Notes under the pieces: generated by a model
Told to the model about the DNA's origin: nothing
Database searches by the model: none
The model's input: the letters and a program-made list of their open reading frames with translations, nothing else
Part shown: piece after piece, positions 25,268 to 34,736 of the stretch
How the letters are laid out: the number at the start of each line of letters is the position of its first letter
Position numbering within the stretch: the first letter of the stretch is position 1
Assembly: GCF_030651995.1 (NCBI RefSeq)
Contig: NZ_JAUSBN010000085.1
Span: forward strand, 1-64,000
Length of the DNA stretch: 64,000 bases
Direction: 5' to 3'
From: Reyranella sp.
GTDB lineage: Bacteria; Pseudomonadota; Alphaproteobacteria; Reyranellales; Reyranellaceae
Program-made: the position numbers and the translations under genes

Positions 25268-26341
25268 CTAGGCAACGCGTCTCGGCATGAGCAGCCAGTA
25301 GTCGAGATCGAGCACGACGGCGGGATGGTACTTGCCGGCCGTATCTTTCCCCGGCCACGAACCGCAGGGGCAATCCTTTGCAGCAATGCTTCTCACTCGC
25401 AACGCACCGACATCGTTCCGACCCGGCAGCGCCGCCGTCTCGAGCACCTCGGACCAGGCATAGATGGTGTCGCCGCCAAAGGTCGGGCCGACGTGGCTGC
25501 CCGCGTTGAAGGCGGCGACCCGGACGCCGTTGGCCAGCCCGTTGAACGACAGCGCCCGCATCAGCGAGATCACGTGGCCGCCATAGGCGAGACGGCGGCC
25601 GAAGCGCGTGTCCTTGCCGGCGAAGGCGTCGAAATGCACACGCGCGGTGTTCTGGTAGAGGCGCGTCGAGAACATGTGGTCGGAATCCTCGAGCGTGATG
25701 CCGCTCACATGGTCGATGCGCTCGCCCGGCACGTAATCCTCCCAACGATGGGAGGAACCGGCGGCGCCATCGTCGTAGCCGGCGAGCGACAGGCCCTCCG
25801 GCACGATGAGATCCTCGGGCTTCACCGACGGCGCCGTCTTCGGCACGGTGGGGGCCTGCACCGGCGCCTGCGGGTCGCGCTTGTGCACCATCACCCAGCG
25901 CACATAGTCGAGGACCATCTCGCCTTTCTGGTTCAGGCCAGTCGAGCGCACCCAGACGACGCCGCTCGCCTTGTTGGAATTCTCGCGCAGGCCCAGCACG
26001 GTCGACTTCGCCGACAGCGTGTCGCCCGGATAGACCGGCACGCCCCAGCGGAATTCGGCGTAGCCGAGATTGGCCACGGCGTTCAGCGAGATGTCCGGCA
26101 CCGTCTTGCCGATCACGACATGGAAGACCAGCAGATCGTCGAGCGGCGCGCGCGGCAGGCCGATCGCCCGGGCGAACACGTCCGACGAATTGATGGCGAA
26201 GCGCGAGCCGTACAGCGCGATGTTCAGCGCCGCATCGGCCTCGGTCAGCGTCCGCGGCGTGGCATGGTGGAACTCCTGCCCGACCCGGAAATCCTCGAAG
26301 AAATTGCCGTTGCTGGTCTTGCTCATGCTCCTGGGGCTCAT
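25268..26341 (-). CDS. MaoC-type hydratase, mesaconyl-CoA hydratase-like
   Basis: 357 aa from the ATG at 26341, which overlaps the lyase stop (ATGA); an ATG at 26326 preceded at once by AGGAG would give 352 aa. Two hot-dog domains: NFFEDFRVGQEFHHATPRTLTEADAALN and a second with EDYVPGERIDHVSGITLEDSDHMFSTRLYQNTARVHFD, then RLAYGGHVISL. Length and the C-terminal half fit mesaconyl-CoA hydratase of the ethylmalonyl-CoA pathway. Coupling to a CitE-type lyase, which would cleave the product methylmalyl-CoA, supports this; no ccr or ecm gene is in the window. Confidence 0.78.
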   Translation of the reverse strand: MSPRSMSKTSNGNFFEDFRVGQEFHHATPRTLTEADAALNIALYGSRFAINSSDVFARAIGLPRAPLDDLLVFHVVIGKTVPDISLNAVANLGYAEFRWGVPVYPGDTLSAKSTVLGLRENSNKASGVVWVRSTGLNQKGEMVLDYVRWVMVHKRDPQAPVQAPTVPKTAPSVKPEDLIVPEGLSLAGYDDGAAGSSHRWEDYVPGERIDHVSGITLEDSDHMFSTRLYQNTARVHFDAFAGKDTRFGRRLAYGGHVISLMRALSFNGLANGVRVAAFNAGSHVGPTFGGDTIYAWSEVLETAALPGRNDVGALRVRSIAAKDCPCGSWPGKDTAGKYHPAVVLDLDYWLLMPRRVA

Positions 26342-27219
26342 GCGGCGGCCTGCAGCTCCTTGATCGCGGTGGCGAGCGCCAGCGCGCGCTCGGCCTGCTC
26401 GACGTGAAGGTTCTCGATCATGCGTCCATCGACGGTGACGACGCCCTTGCCTTCGGCCTGGGCCGCCTTGAAGGCCGACACGATCTTGCCCGCCATCTCC
26501 AGCTCGGCAGCCGACGGTGCGAAGACCTCGTTGCACGGCTCGACCTGGCTCGGATGGATCAGCGTCTTGCCGTCGAAGCCCATCTCCAGCCCCTGCTGGC
26601 AGACGGCGCGGAAGCCTTCGGCATCCTGGATGTCGTTATAGACGCCATCGAGGATGGTGAGGCCGTGGGCGCGGGCGGCGAGCATGCCGAGCCCCAGCGC
26701 CGTGATCATCGGCAGGCGCATCGGCGTGTGGCGCGCGCGCATGTCCTTCACCAGATCGTTGGTGCCCATGACGAAGAGCGTGAGCCGCGGATGCGAGCCC
26801 GCCACCTCCTCGGCGCGCAGGATGCCCTTGGGCGTCTCCATCATCGCCCATACCGCCATCGACGGAGGCGCACCGGCGGCGTCGAGCAGGCCGATGACGC
26901 TGGCCACCTCGGCCGCGCTCTCGACCTTCGGCACCAGAACCGCGTCGGCGCCGGACCTGGCGATCGCGGTGATGTCGGCCGCGCCCCAGGGCGTCCCGAG
27001 CCCGTTGCAGCGGATCGCGATCTCGCGCTTGCCATAGCCCTTGCTCTGCGCCGCGGCGACCACATTGGCCCTCGCCGCCTCCTTGGCATCGGGCGCCACG
27101 GCGTCCTCGAGGTCGAAGATCAGCGCATCGGCCGGCAGGGTGCGTGCCTTTTCCAGCGCTCGCGTATTGGCGCCGGGCATATAGAGCACACTGCGGCGCG
27201 GACGGACGGACTTCGACAT
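26338..27219 (-). CDS. HpcH/HpaI/CitE-family CoA-ester lyase (malyl/methylmalyl-CoA lyase-like)
   Basis: 293 aa from the ATG at 27219 (SD GGAGG), rejecting a long upstream extension. TIM-barrel CitE motifs: RRSVLYMPGANTRALEKARTLPADALIFDLEDAVAP (metal Asp/Glu), IRCNGLGTPWG, DAVLVPKVES, AMMETPKGILRAEE, FVMGTNDLVKDMRA and GKTLIHPSQVEPCN. Cleaves or condenses malyl-type CoA esters. With the adjacent hydratase it could form mesaconyl-CoA to glyoxylate plus propionyl-CoA. Citramalyl-CoA lyase remains possible. Confidence 0.85.
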   Translation of the reverse strand: MSKSVRPRRSVLYMPGANTRALEKARTLPADALIFDLEDAVAPDAKEAARANVVAAAQSKGYGKREIAIRCNGLGTPWGAADITAIARSGADAVLVPKVESAAEVASVIGLLDAAGAPPSMAVWAMMETPKGILRAEEVAGSHPRLTLFVMGTNDLVKDMRARHTPMRLPMITALGLGMLAARAHGLTILDGVYNDIQDAEGFRAVCQQGLEMGFDGKTLIHPSQVEPCNEVFAPSAAELEMAGKIVSAFKAAQAEGKGVVTVDGRMIENLHVEQAERALALATAIKELQAAA

Positions 27220-27287
27220 CACTGGGCCTCCCCGAAAACGCGGCGGACTATAATGACGGCCTTCCTTGTGGCAAGGTGGCGCCGGCC

Positions 27288-28151
27288 ATGCGCTTCCTGT
27301 CCCTCCAGAGCCATGTCGCCTACGGCTACGTCGGCAATCGTGCGGCAACCTTTCCTCTGCAACGATTGGGCCACGAAGTCTGGGCGGTGAACACGGTCGA
27401 GTTCTCGAATCACACGGGCTATGGCGCCTGGCGTGGCCGTGCGGCCTCGGCGGAGCAGGTCGCCGAGATCGTGCAGGGCATCGAGGCGCTGGGCCAGTTC
27501 TCGCGCTGCGATGGGCTGCTGACCGGCTATGTGGGCGACGCGGCGCTGGCCGATGTCGTTCTGGATACCGCACGCCGCGTGCGGGCGGCCAACCCGCGCG
27601 CCGTCTGGTGCTGCGATCCGGTGCTGGGCGACATCGACACCGGAATCTACGTCAAGCCGGGTATCGACGCCTTCTTCCGCGACCGCGCGATCCCGGCCGC
27701 CGATCTGGTGACGCCCAACCATTTCGAGCTCGAACACCTGACCGGCCGGACCGTCTCGACCATGAGCGAGGCGCTGTCGGCCGCACGCACCCTGCTCCGG
27801 GGAGAGCCACGGGGGCCGCGACTCGCGCTCATCACCAGCCTGCGCCGCGCCGATGCCTCGGCCGACACGATCGAGATGGTGGCGGTGACGCCCGACGCGG
27901 CCTGGCGGGTCGCGACGCCGATGATCGGCTTCGAGATCGCGCCGAACGGCACCGGCGATGCGGTCGCCGCCCTCTTCACCGCCCACTGGATCGGCGGCGA
28001 CGATGTCGCCGACGCGCTGGGAAAGGCCGCCTCGTCGATCTTCGCGGTCCTGGAGGCCACGCAGGCGATGGGCGAGCGCGAATTGCAGCTGGTGGCGGCG
28101 CAGGACCGGCTGGTCGCGCCGCCGCGCGCCTTCAAGGCCGAGAAGCTGTAG
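27288..28151 (+). CDS. pdxY: pyridoxal kinase
   Basis: 287 aa from the ATG at 27288; E. coli PdxY is 287 aa. Ribokinase-like fold: FLSLQSHVAYGYVGNRAATFPLQ, the PdxY pattern NTVEFSNHTGYGAWRG, DPVLGDIDTGIYV, TPNHFELEHLTGR and the anion hole NGTGDAVAALF with catalytic Asp. Phosphorylates pyridoxal to PLP in vitamin B6 salvage. Divergent from the CoA-lyase gene; TATAAT at 27249-27254 lies upstream but lacks a -35 match. Confidence 0.95.
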   Translation: MRFLSLQSHVAYGYVGNRAATFPLQRLGHEVWAVNTVEFSNHTGYGAWRGRAASAEQVAEIVQGIEALGQFSRCDGLLTGYVGDAALADVVLDTARRVRAANPRAVWCCDPVLGDIDTGIYVKPGIDAFFRDRAIPAADLVTPNHFELEHLTGRTVSTMSEALSAARTLLRGEPRGPRLALITSLRRADASADTIEMVAVTPDAAWRVATPMIGFEIAPNGTGDAVAALFTAHWIGGDDVADALGKAASSIFAVLEATQAMGERELQLVAAQDRLVAPPRAFKAEKL

Positions 28152-28158
28152 GCGCGCG

Positions 28159-28854
28159 ATGACCGTGCCGGGCTTCGTCTTCAGTCCGCTCTCGCTCGCC
28201 ATCGAAGGCGCGGCGATCGGCTTCCTCATCGCCGTGCCGGTCGGGCCGGCGGCCGTCCTCTGCATGCGACGCTCGATCACCGTCGGCGCCATGGCGGGCT
28301 ACATGACCGGCATCGGCGCGGCGCTGGGCGATGCGGTTTTCGGTGCCGTCGCGGCGTTCGGCCTGTCCTTCGTGCAGCAGTTCGTGATCGAGCGCGAAGC
28401 CTGGCTGCTGGGCATCGGCGGTCTCGTGCTGGTGATCATGGGCTGGACCACGATGCGTCACCGGCCGCGCAACGTCGGCGATCCGGTCGCCGACGACCGC
28501 GAGCACAAGTTCTCGACGCATTTCCACTATGCCAGTTCGAGCTTCTTCATCACCGTGTTCAATCCTCTTACCGTGATGGCCTTCGGCGCCGCCTTCGCCG
28601 GCCGCAACCTGGCCGGCGTCGGCGCGAGCCTCCCCGACGCCACCCTGCTGGTCGCCGCCGTCTTCTGCGGTGCCCTGGCCTGGTGGACGATCATCTGCAC
28701 GGCGGCCGTGGCGCTCCGGGGCCGCTTCACCGGCGCCGGCCTGCTGTGGCTCAACCGCGGCTCCGGCGCCGTCATCCTGGGCTTCGGGCTGGCGGCGCTG
28801 ATCTCGCTGCTGCCGCTGCCCTGGAAGCAGATGGGACGCGCCCTCGGTCTCTAG
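28159..28854 (+). CDS. LysE-family translocator
   Basis: 231 aa, six hydrophobic helices. Starts with the family pattern GAAIGFLIAVPVGPAAVLCMRRSITVGAMAGYMTGIGAALGD, and later SSFFITVFNPLTVMAF, both typical of LysE/RhtB exporters of amino acids. 7 nt after pdxY, so co-transcribed. Substrate unknown. Confidence 0.9.
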   Translation: MTVPGFVFSPLSLAIEGAAIGFLIAVPVGPAAVLCMRRSITVGAMAGYMTGIGAALGDAVFGAVAAFGLSFVQQFVIEREAWLLGIGGLVLVIMGWTTMRHRPRNVGDPVADDREHKFSTHFHYASSSFFITVFNPLTVMAFGAAFAGRNLAGVGASLPDATLLVAAVFCGALAWWTIICTAAVALRGRFTGAGLLWLNRGSGAVILGFGLAALISLLPLPWKQMGRALGL

Positions 28855-28855
28855 C

Positions 28856-29437
28856 TCAGGCGAGCGTGCAGACCTCGTCGAACGCGAAGCGCGGGCTGCG
28901 GGCAAACACCTTGGAGTGATCGCCGTAGCCGATGTTGCACAGGAAGTTCGTCCTGAACTTGCCATCGGGGAAGAAGGCCGCATCGACCTTGGCGTTGTCG
29001 AAGCCGCTCATGGCGCCGCAATCGAGGCCGAGCGCGCGGGCCGCGACGATCAGGTAGGCGCCCTGCAGGGTGCCGTTGCGGAACGCGGTCGGTTCGGCCG
29101 ACGGCTTGCCCTTGAACCAGTGGATGGCGGTCTGGTCGTGCGGAAACATCCGCGGCAGGTGCTCGAAGAACTCCGGGTCGTACGCGAGGATGGCCGTCAC
29201 CGGCGCGGTCATCGTCTTCTCGGTATTGCCCGCGCTCAGCGCCGGCTTGAGCCTCTCCTTGCCCTCCTTCGTGCGCACGAAGACGATGCGTGCGGGCTGG
29301 CAGTTGGCCGAGGTCGGGCCCCATTTCATGAGGTCGTAGATCTCGTGGAGTTTTTCGTCGGTCACCGGCTTGTCGAGCCAGCCATTGTGCGTGCGGGCGT
29401 CGCGGAAGATCGTGGCAAGCGCCTTGTCGTCGAGCAT
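28856..29437 (-). CDS. nitroreductase-fold malonic semialdehyde reductase, RutE-like
   Basis: 193 aa; E. coli RutE is 196 aa. RutE pattern: ARTHNGWLDKPVTDEKLHEIYDLMKWGPTSANCQPARIVFVR, PVTAILAYDPEFFEHLPRMFP, FRNGTLQGAYLIVAARALGLDCGAMSGFD and NFLCNIGYGD. FMN enzyme reducing malonic semialdehyde to 3-hydroxypropionate in pyrimidine catabolism; no other rut genes are nearby, so the substrate is by homology only. Tail-to-tail with lysE, 1 nt apart. Confidence 0.88.
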   Translation of the reverse strand: MLDDKALATIFRDARTHNGWLDKPVTDEKLHEIYDLMKWGPTSANCQPARIVFVRTKEGKERLKPALSAGNTEKTMTAPVTAILAYDPEFFEHLPRMFPHDQTAIHWFKGKPSAEPTAFRNGTLQGAYLIVAARALGLDCGAMSGFDNAKVDAAFFPDGKFRTNFLCNIGYGDHSKVFARSPRFAFDEVCTLA

Positions 29438-29587
29438 TCAATTCCCCTTGAAAGTTGGTGGACCGTAACGAAGCTTCATCGAACGGTCGAGACGCGCACA
29501 TGTGATCGAGTTACCGACCCGAACCCGGCATTCCATTGCACGAATTGTGCTAGCGTCGGTCCGCCAACGTCTGCGCAGGGTTCATGG

Positions 29588-30529
29588 ATGCTGCCCGTTC
29601 TGCTTGATCCCGCGAAATTCAAGGATGCCTCGATCACCGCCCGGGGCGAGACACGCGCGCATGTCGGCCTTAAGGCGCTCGAGACGCTGTGGGTCAACAC
29701 CGGCACCCTGTGCAACCTCACCTGCCGGAACTGCTACATCGAGTCCTCGCCCCGCAACGACCGGCTCGTCTACCTCACGGCCGCCGAGGTCGCCTCCTAC
29801 CTCGACGAGATCGAACGCGACGGTCACGGCACGAAGCTGATCGGCTTCACGGGCGGCGAGCCCTTCATGAATCCCGACCTGCCCGCGATGCTGGACGATG
29901 TGCTGTCACGCGGCCTGAAGGCCATCGTGCTGACCAACGCGATGAGGCCGATGCACAAGATGAAGCCGGCGCTGCTCGACCTGCTGGCCCGGCATGGCCG
30001 CGGCAACCTCGCGATCCGCGTTTCGGTCGATCACTACGAGAGAGAGCTGCACGAGGAGGAGCGCGGCCCTCGCAGCTGGAAGCCGACCATCGACGGGCTG
30101 GTCTGGCTGGCCGAGGCGGGGTTCGACGTGCATGTGGCGGGCCGCCATTTCTCGAACGAGACCGACGACGAGGTCCGCGCCGGCTACGCTCGCCTGTTCG
30201 CCCGGCTGGGCGTGCCGATCGACGCCGGAAATCCCGCGACCCTGGTCCTGTTCCCCGAGATGGATCCGACCGTCGACGTGCCGGAGATCACGACGGCCTG
30301 CTGGGGCATCCTGAGGAAGTCGCCGGACAGCGTGATGTGTGCGTCGGCCCGCATGGTGGTGAAGCGCAAGGGCGCGCCGCGACCTGCCGTCGTGGCCTGC
30401 ACCCTGCTGCCCTACGATCCGCAGTTCGAACTGGGCGAGACCCTGGCCGAAAGCGTCGGCGAGGTCCGGCTCAACCATCCGCACTGCGCCAGGTTCTGCG
30501 TCCTGGGCGGGGCCGCCTGCAGCGCGTGA
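29588..30529 (+). CDS. radical SAM protein with C-terminal Cys-rich (SPASM-like) region
   Basis: 313 aa from the ATG at 29588. The cluster motif TLCNLTCRNCYIES has CxxxCxxC spacing; GFTGGEPFMNPDL is the SAM-binding GGE. The C-terminal third carries six further Cys (ACW, MCAS, ACT, HCARFC, ACS), consistent with an auxiliary Fe-S cluster. Its stop overlaps the next gene (GTGA). The family is not one I can name. The two following genes are of types annotated as arsenosugar glycosyltransferases, but the Cys motif differs from ArsS (CxxxCxxCHVDA) and no arsM is present. A peptide or small-molecule modification is possible. Confidence 0.88.
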   Translation: MLPVLLDPAKFKDASITARGETRAHVGLKALETLWVNTGTLCNLTCRNCYIESSPRNDRLVYLTAAEVASYLDEIERDGHGTKLIGFTGGEPFMNPDLPAMLDDVLSRGLKAIVLTNAMRPMHKMKPALLDLLARHGRGNLAIRVSVDHYERELHEEERGPRSWKPTIDGLVWLAEAGFDVHVAGRHFSNETDDEVRAGYARLFARLGVPIDAGNPATLVLFPEMDPTVDVPEITTACWGILRKSPDSVMCASARMVVKRKGAPRPAVVACTLLPYDPQFELGETLAESVGEVRLNHPHCARFCVLGGAACSA

Positions 30530-31206
30530 CGACGGCGGTCGACATCGTCATTCCGACGTTGAACGCGGGCGCGTCGCTCGGCTCTGCCTTGGCGGCACGC
30601 CCCGCCCATCCCAATCTCGCTTTCCCGACGACGATCTGCGACGGCGGCTCGCGCGACGACACGGTTGCGATTGCGCGACGGGCGGGCGTGGCGGTGGTGA
30701 CGGCAGCGGCGGGCCGGGGCGGCCCGCTCGCTACCGGAGCCGCAGCCGGTCGCGCGCCCTGGATCCTGTTCCTGCACGCCGACACGCGACTGCAGAGTGG
30801 CGCCGGCAACGTCATCGCCCGCTTCGTCCGGTCGACCGCCGGCAAGGCCGGCTACTTCCGGCTGCGCTTCGATTCGGAGGAAGCCGGCGCCCGACGAGTG
30901 GAACGCCTCGCGGCCTGGCGCTGCCGCAGCTTCGGCCTTCCCTATGGCGATCAGGGCCTCCTGATGTCTCGTCCACACTATGAACGCCTCGGCGGCTTCC
31001 GACCGCTGCCGCTCATGGAAGACGTCGACCTGGTGCGCCGCATCGGCCGGGACAATCTCGTTCCTCTCGACGCCGACGCGCTCACCTCGGCGGCCCGCTA
31101 TCGGCGGGACGGCTGGCTGCTGCGTCCGTTGCGAAACCTGACCTGCCTCACGCTCTACTTCGCCGGCGTTCCGCCGCAGACCCTGCGACGTCTCTACGGC
31201 CGATGA
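30526..31206 (+). CDS. family 2 glycosyltransferase, TIGR04283-like
   Basis: 226 aa from a GTG at 30526 that overlaps the radical SAM stop. GT-A fold: VDIVIPTLNAGASLGSALAA, ICDGGSRDDTVAIARRAG, the family-specific GRGGPLATGAAAGRAPWILFLHADTRL with the DxD-equivalent HAD, GYFRLRFDSEEAGARRVE and PYGDQGLLMSRPHYERLGGF with LMEDVDLVRRI. Members are named arsenosugar glycosyltransferases from context elsewhere. Its end overlaps the third gene (ATGA). Confidence 0.88.
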   Translation: MTTAVDIVIPTLNAGASLGSALAARPAHPNLAFPTTICDGGSRDDTVAIARRAGVAVVTAAAGRGGPLATGAAAGRAPWILFLHADTRLQSGAGNVIARFVRSTAGKAGYFRLRFDSEEAGARRVERLAAWRCRSFGLPYGDQGLLMSRPHYERLGGFRPLPLMEDVDLVRRIGRDNLVPLDADALTSAARYRRDGWLLRPLRNLTCLTLYFAGVPPQTLRRLYGR

Positions 31207-31814
31207 AGCGCCATCTCGTCATCTTCGCCCGCGCGCCTCAGGCCGGCCGCGTGAAACGCCGTCTGGCCACGGAGATCGGCACGATGGAAGCCGCCCGCTT
31301 CTATCGCCGCATCCTCGGCGAGCAGATCCGGCGGATGACGCGCGATCCGCGTTGGACGGTCTGGCTGTCGGTGACGCCCGACACCGCACTCCGCCATCCC
31401 GCCTGGCATCTGGTGCCCGTCACGCGGCGAAAGCCCCAACGGCAGGGCGATCTCGGGCGGCGCATGAAGCTGCCCTTCGCAACGCTGCCCCCTGGGCCGG
31501 TGGTCCTCGTCGGCAGCGACATCCCGGCCCTGCGCGCGTCTCACATCGCGCGGGCGTTCGCCTTGCTGGGTCGGCACGATCTCGTCTTCGGCCCGGCACG
31601 CGATGGGGGCTTCTGGCTGGTCGGGGCGCGGCGCGTGCGGCCGCTGCCTCGTTCACTGTTCGCCGACGTGCGCTGGTCGACGCCGTCGGTGCTCGCCGAC
31701 ACGCTGGCAGGCCTCCCACGACACATCGCCACCGCACTGGCCGATACGCTCGATGACGTCGACGATGCCGAGGCGCTGCGCAACGTAACCGCCCAAAACC
31801 TCCCGTCGTTCTGA
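31203..31814 (+). CDS. DUF2064 / TIGR04282-like nucleotidyl- or glycosyltransferase
   Basis: 203 aa, start overlapping the previous stop. DUF2064 pattern: LVIFARAPQAGRVKRRLATEIGTMEAARFYR, VPVTRRKPQRQGDLGRRM, VVLVGSDIPALRASHIARAFALL, LVFGPARDGGFWLVGARR and FADVRWSTPSVLADT. GT-A-like fold related to CofC/MobA. Third gene of the radical SAM cassette. Its TGA lies inside the palindrome at 31804-31930. Confidence 0.88.
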   Translation: MKRHLVIFARAPQAGRVKRRLATEIGTMEAARFYRRILGEQIRRMTRDPRWTVWLSVTPDTALRHPAWHLVPVTRRKPQRQGDLGRRMKLPFATLPPGPVVLVGSDIPALRASHIARAFALLGRHDLVFGPARDGGFWLVGARRVRPLPRSLFADVRWSTPSVLADTLAGLPRHIATALADTLDDVDDAEALRNVTAQNLPSF

Positions 31815-31930
31815 GCGGAGTGAGCGAAGCGAACGCAGTCGAAGAACCTCTTTTCCGGCGCACAGCGTGTTGGTGCGAAAACAGGTCCTTCGACTAAGCC
31901 GCCCTTCGGGCAGCTTCGCTCAGGACGACG
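31804..31930. repeat. palindromic repeat (family 2-like) supplying both flanking stop codons
   Basis: Outer arms CGTCGTTCTGAGC (31804-31816) and GCTCAGGACGACG (31918-31930), 12 of 13 complementary. The TGA in each arm is the stop codon of a convergent gene: plus-strand stop at 31812-31814, minus-strand stop at 31920-31922, placed symmetrically. Confidence 0.85.
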
Positions 31931-33365
31931 ATGGAGTGATGGTGCACTTCTTCAGCACGTCGAGTTCGCGCCGCAGGTCCGTGAAGACGTCGTGCCAGGT
32001 GCCGGGGACGATCTGCCGGAAGTGACGCGCCGAGGGATACCAGGGCGCGGCGGTGCCGCCGAGCTGCCAGCGCCAATCCGCGGTGGAAGGCAGCAGCACC
32101 CAGGTCTTCACGCCCATCGCCGCGGCGAGATGCGCCACCGGCGCGTCGATCGAGATGAGAAGGTCGAGCTGTGACAGGGCGGTTGCCGCCTCGGCGAAAT
32201 CGAAGATGCCGCGGCCGACATCGTGCACCAGGCCGCCGGCGCCGAACGCCTGGATGTCCTTCTGGTGGACGCCGCCCTGCAGGCTGAAGAACAGCAGCTC
32301 CGGATCGCCCGAGAGCGCCAGGAAGTGCTCGAACGGCACCGACCGCTGGTGATCCTGGGCCTGGCCCGGCATGGCCGCCCAGTAGATGCCGATGCGCAAC
32401 TTCGCCCGCTCCAGCCGGCCGAGCTTGATGCGGCTTTCCTCGGGCGCTCTGAGATAGGGTGGCTCGGCGGCAAGCGCCACGAAATCGGCGCGGCAGAGAT
32501 GCGGCAACGAGACCAGGGAAGCATGGAGGTCGAACTCGGGGACCTTCTCGCCCTCGGCCACGACCTCGTCGATGTAGTCGGCCGAGCGCAGAAGATCCTT
32601 CAGCAGGGCCTGACACAGCACGACGACGGTGGCGCCGCGCCGCTTCAGCTCGCGGGCGAAGCGCACGAACAGCAGCACGTCGCTCAAACCCTGTTCGGGA
32701 TAGAGCAGGATGCGCTTGCCCTGCACCGGCTCACCCGCCCAGGCCGGCTGGACGAAGTCCGGCGTCGGCGTTTCGGGCAGGCGCTTGCGGATCTCGTAGG
32801 CGTCGAAACCCACCGCGAGCTCGCCGCGCATCAGGAGCGTGATCGCGAACTCGACGCGCGCCCGCCGATTGTCGGGATGGATCGTCAGGGCCCGGCTGAA
32901 GCAACCGATCGCTTCGTCGAGCCGGCCGAGATCGCGCAGGCAGAGCGCCAGGTTGAAGAAGCCCTCGGCGTAATCGCGGCTGAGCGCAATCGACCGGTAG
33001 TGATGCTTCACCGCCTCGTCGAGGCGATGCACGGCGCGCAGCGCGTTGCCGAGATTGGAATGCAGGGCCGGATTCCCGGGATCGGCCGCCAGCGACAGGC
33101 GATGATGCGACACCGAGGCTTCGAGCTTGCCGGCGAGGCGCAGGGCGACGCCGAGGTTGTTGTGCAGCTCGGCGTGATCGGGACGAACCGCCAGCAGCCG
33201 CAGGTAGGAGGAGATCGCCTCGTCGAGGCGCCCCGCACGATGCGCCTGCGACGCCAGGCGCAGTTGCTGGACGAAGCTGTCGGCTGCCTTGCCGAACAAC
33301 GGCGTCGGCGCGCCGGAAGCCGCGGATTCCCGCTTCGTCGGATGGATGTGGGGCGCGTCGTTCAC
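31920..33365 (-). CDS. TPR protein with glycosyltransferase family 9-like C-terminal domain
   Basis: 481 aa from a GTG at 33365. Residues ~35-200 form four or five TPR repeats (HRAGRLDEAISSYLRLLAVRPDHAELHNNLGVALRLAGKLEASVSHH...). The C-terminal half has a GT-B/heptosyltransferase-like fold: LLYPEQGLSDVLLFVRFARELKRRG, IGIYWAAMPGQAQDHQRSVPFEHF and LDLLISIDAPVAHLAAAMGVKTWVLLP, which matches the GT9 nucleotide-binding end. Similar TPR-GT proteins are common in alphaproteobacteria; substrate unknown. Confidence 0.85.
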   Translation of the reverse strand: MNDAPHIHPTKRESAASGAPTPLFGKAADSFVQQLRLASQAHRAGRLDEAISSYLRLLAVRPDHAELHNNLGVALRLAGKLEASVSHHRLSLAADPGNPALHSNLGNALRAVHRLDEAVKHHYRSIALSRDYAEGFFNLALCLRDLGRLDEAIGCFSRALTIHPDNRRARVEFAITLLMRGELAVGFDAYEIRKRLPETPTPDFVQPAWAGEPVQGKRILLYPEQGLSDVLLFVRFARELKRRGATVVVLCQALLKDLLRSADYIDEVVAEGEKVPEFDLHASLVSLPHLCRADFVALAAEPPYLRAPEESRIKLGRLERAKLRIGIYWAAMPGQAQDHQRSVPFEHFLALSGDPELLFFSLQGGVHQKDIQAFGAGGLVHDVGRGIFDFAEAATALSQLDLLISIDAPVAHLAAAMGVKTWVLLPSTADWRWQLGGTAAPWYPSARHFRQIVPGTWHDVFTDLRRELDVLKKCTITPSSS

Positions 33366-33412
33366 GCTCGCAGTCTACCTCAGCACCCCCTCACAAGCAT
33401 CCGCCCTCAAAC

Positions 33413-33445
33413 GAAAATGGCGCGGACCGGGAGGTCTGCGCCATT
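33413..33445 (-). terminator. intrinsic terminator of asd
   Basis: 13-bp stem (33416-33428 with 33433-33445; one G-T pair) with loop GGGA, followed on the minus strand by TTTTCG. It lies 180 nt after the asd stop, beyond repeat copy C, so that repeat is in the asd 3' UTR. Confidence 0.85.
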
Positions 33446-33469
33446 CGATATCTGGATCACCACCAACAA

Positions 33470-33597
33470 CCTCATGCTGAGGAGGCTGCCCCTCGAGTAC
33501 CTCGGGGTAAACTCCGCAGCCGTCTCGAAGCATGGGCCGCACGCACCGCGTCTGTTGCCCATCCTTCGAGACGCGCTTCGCGCTCCTCAGGATGAGG
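33470..33597. repeat. intergenic palindromic repeat, family 1, copy C
   Basis: Outer arms CCTCATGCTGAGGAG and CTCCTCAGGATGAGG. Left half has an inserted CTGCCCCTCGAGTACCTCGG-type hairpin block shared with copy D. Inner arms CGTCTCGAAGCATGGGC and GCCCATCCTTCGAGACG. Confidence 0.9.
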
Positions 33598-33625
33598 GCG
33601 TGCGGGTTACCTGGTACCGCGCCAC

Positions 33626-34639
<1,014 letters not shown>

Positions 34640-34736
34640 GACTATATGCGCCTAGCGTGCGCGCACCCCTGATTGAAGGACAGGGGGAGATACGCGCAAG
34701 GCCCTGCTTTGGCAAGGATACGGCCCGCGCGGCCTG

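Noticed and set aside
27249..27254. TATAAT upstream of pdxY as a promoter
   Set aside because: No -35 element at a usable spacing, so not listed as a feature.
27220..27573. N-terminal extension of the CoA-ester lyase frame
   Set aside because: Pro/Arg-rich, lies over the start of pdxY; ATG 27219 has a good SD.
29588..31814. Calling the cassette arsenosugar biosynthesis
   Set aside because: The name comes from other contexts; the radical SAM motif differs from ArsS and no arsM is present.
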